DNA of 5,660 nucleotides from a bacterium Ga0077546 (GTDB lineage: Bacteria > Cyanobacteriota > Vampirovibrionia > Obscuribacterales > Obscuribacteraceae). The DNA lies in the NCBI GenBank assembly GCA_001464165.1, contig LNEX01000594.1:1-5660 (forward strand), given 5' to 3'. Both the position numbers and the translations under genes were made by a program. The number at the start of each line of letters is the position of its first letter. Positions within the stretch are counted from its first letter, which is position 1. Below the pieces are notes generated by a model. That model saw only the letters and a program-made list of their open reading frames with translations, had not been told where the DNA came from and searched no databases. This document shows, in pieces, positions 5,455-5,660 of this stretch.

Positions 5455-5660
5455 ATGAAAGCGATTCACGCTTCTTATAAGGTAGCCATTGTTTGCTGTG
5501 CATTGGGAGGTTTGATGGCGATACCTGCATCAGCTCAAGCTGACGGATCTAGCGAAGGTTTTTTGATCAAGACGCAGATGAATTCCGCACCGCCGGCGAT
5601 GCAATATCTGAGCGATAGTTCGTCAGCCAATAAAGTTAATGGGAATATTTCGAGCGAAGT
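5455..5660 (+). CDS. Exported protein of unknown function (3' partial, runs off the window)
   Basis: Only the first 68 codons are visible. ATG is preceded by GGAGGAG with AGGAG 5 nt upstream, the best ribosome-binding site in the window, so strong translation is likely. Residues 1-27 form a classic Sec signal peptide: a Lys at position 2, a hydrophobic core (VAIVCCALGGLMAI) and the signal peptidase I site ASA before Gln28. The mature start is polar and Ser/Asn/Ala-rich with no recognisable domain. The gene is divergent from the response regulator and separated from it by operator-like repeats, so it is probably a target of that system; cpxP occupies the same relative place beside E. coli cpxRA. 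No CpxP LTxxQ motif is visible, but that motif lies deeper in CpxP proteins and could be beyond the edge. Product and function remain unknown. Confidence 0.85.
   Translation, partial: MKAIHASYKVAIVCCALGGLMAIPASAQADGSSEGFLIKTQMNSAPPAMQYLSDSSSANKVNGNISSE

Overview
The window looks like a chromosomal stretch of a diderm bacterium of moderate GC (several hand-counted 60-base blocks of the native genes are near 50%). The lineage cannot be named from the sequence alone. The evidence for two membranes is a CpxA-type sensor kinase with a large extracytoplasmic domain, an OmpR-family regulator, and an exported protein with a signal peptidase I site.

Region 1 (1-1236) carries the 3' end of an RHS/YD-repeat gene. 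Its conserved core ends at a DPDGL motif near position 595. A variable C-terminal tip of 169 residues follows and resembles neither the core nor a toxin I can name with certainty. It has a strand-His-Gly motif followed by a strand-Cys-Asp motif, the layout of caspase-like (clan CD) peptidases. I read it as a probable polymorphic toxin tip. A hairpin and a short AT-rich spacer follow.

Region 2 (1237-1900) holds a small AT-rich gene for a single-pass membrane protein with two SAF-like domains. It sits where the immunity gene of an RHS toxin normally lies, and two back-to-back terminators close the unit. The pair (caspase-like RHS tip plus tandem-SAF membrane protein) is the most promising candidate for an undescribed system here; the functional link is inferred from position only.

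Region 3 (1901-2861) is a solitary, GC-rich serine resolvase gene on the minus strand. Beside its start is a roughly 119-bp region with the size and dyad features of a Tn3-type res site. No transposase is seen, so this looks like the remnant or end of a mobile element inserted next to the two-component operon.

Region 4 (2862-5660) is a minus-strand operon of a CpxR/OmpR-type regulator and a CpxA-type histidine kinase that overlap by 4 bp. A divergent secreted-protein gene runs off the right edge. The shared 221-bp intergenic region carries repeated GTAAA/CCTTTA elements at helical spacing, resembling CpxR boxes, between two weak divergent promoter candidates. This suggests autoregulation of the two-component system and co-control of the exported protein, an arrangement like E. 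coli cpxP-cpxRA, although the exported protein is not recognisably CpxP in the part visible.
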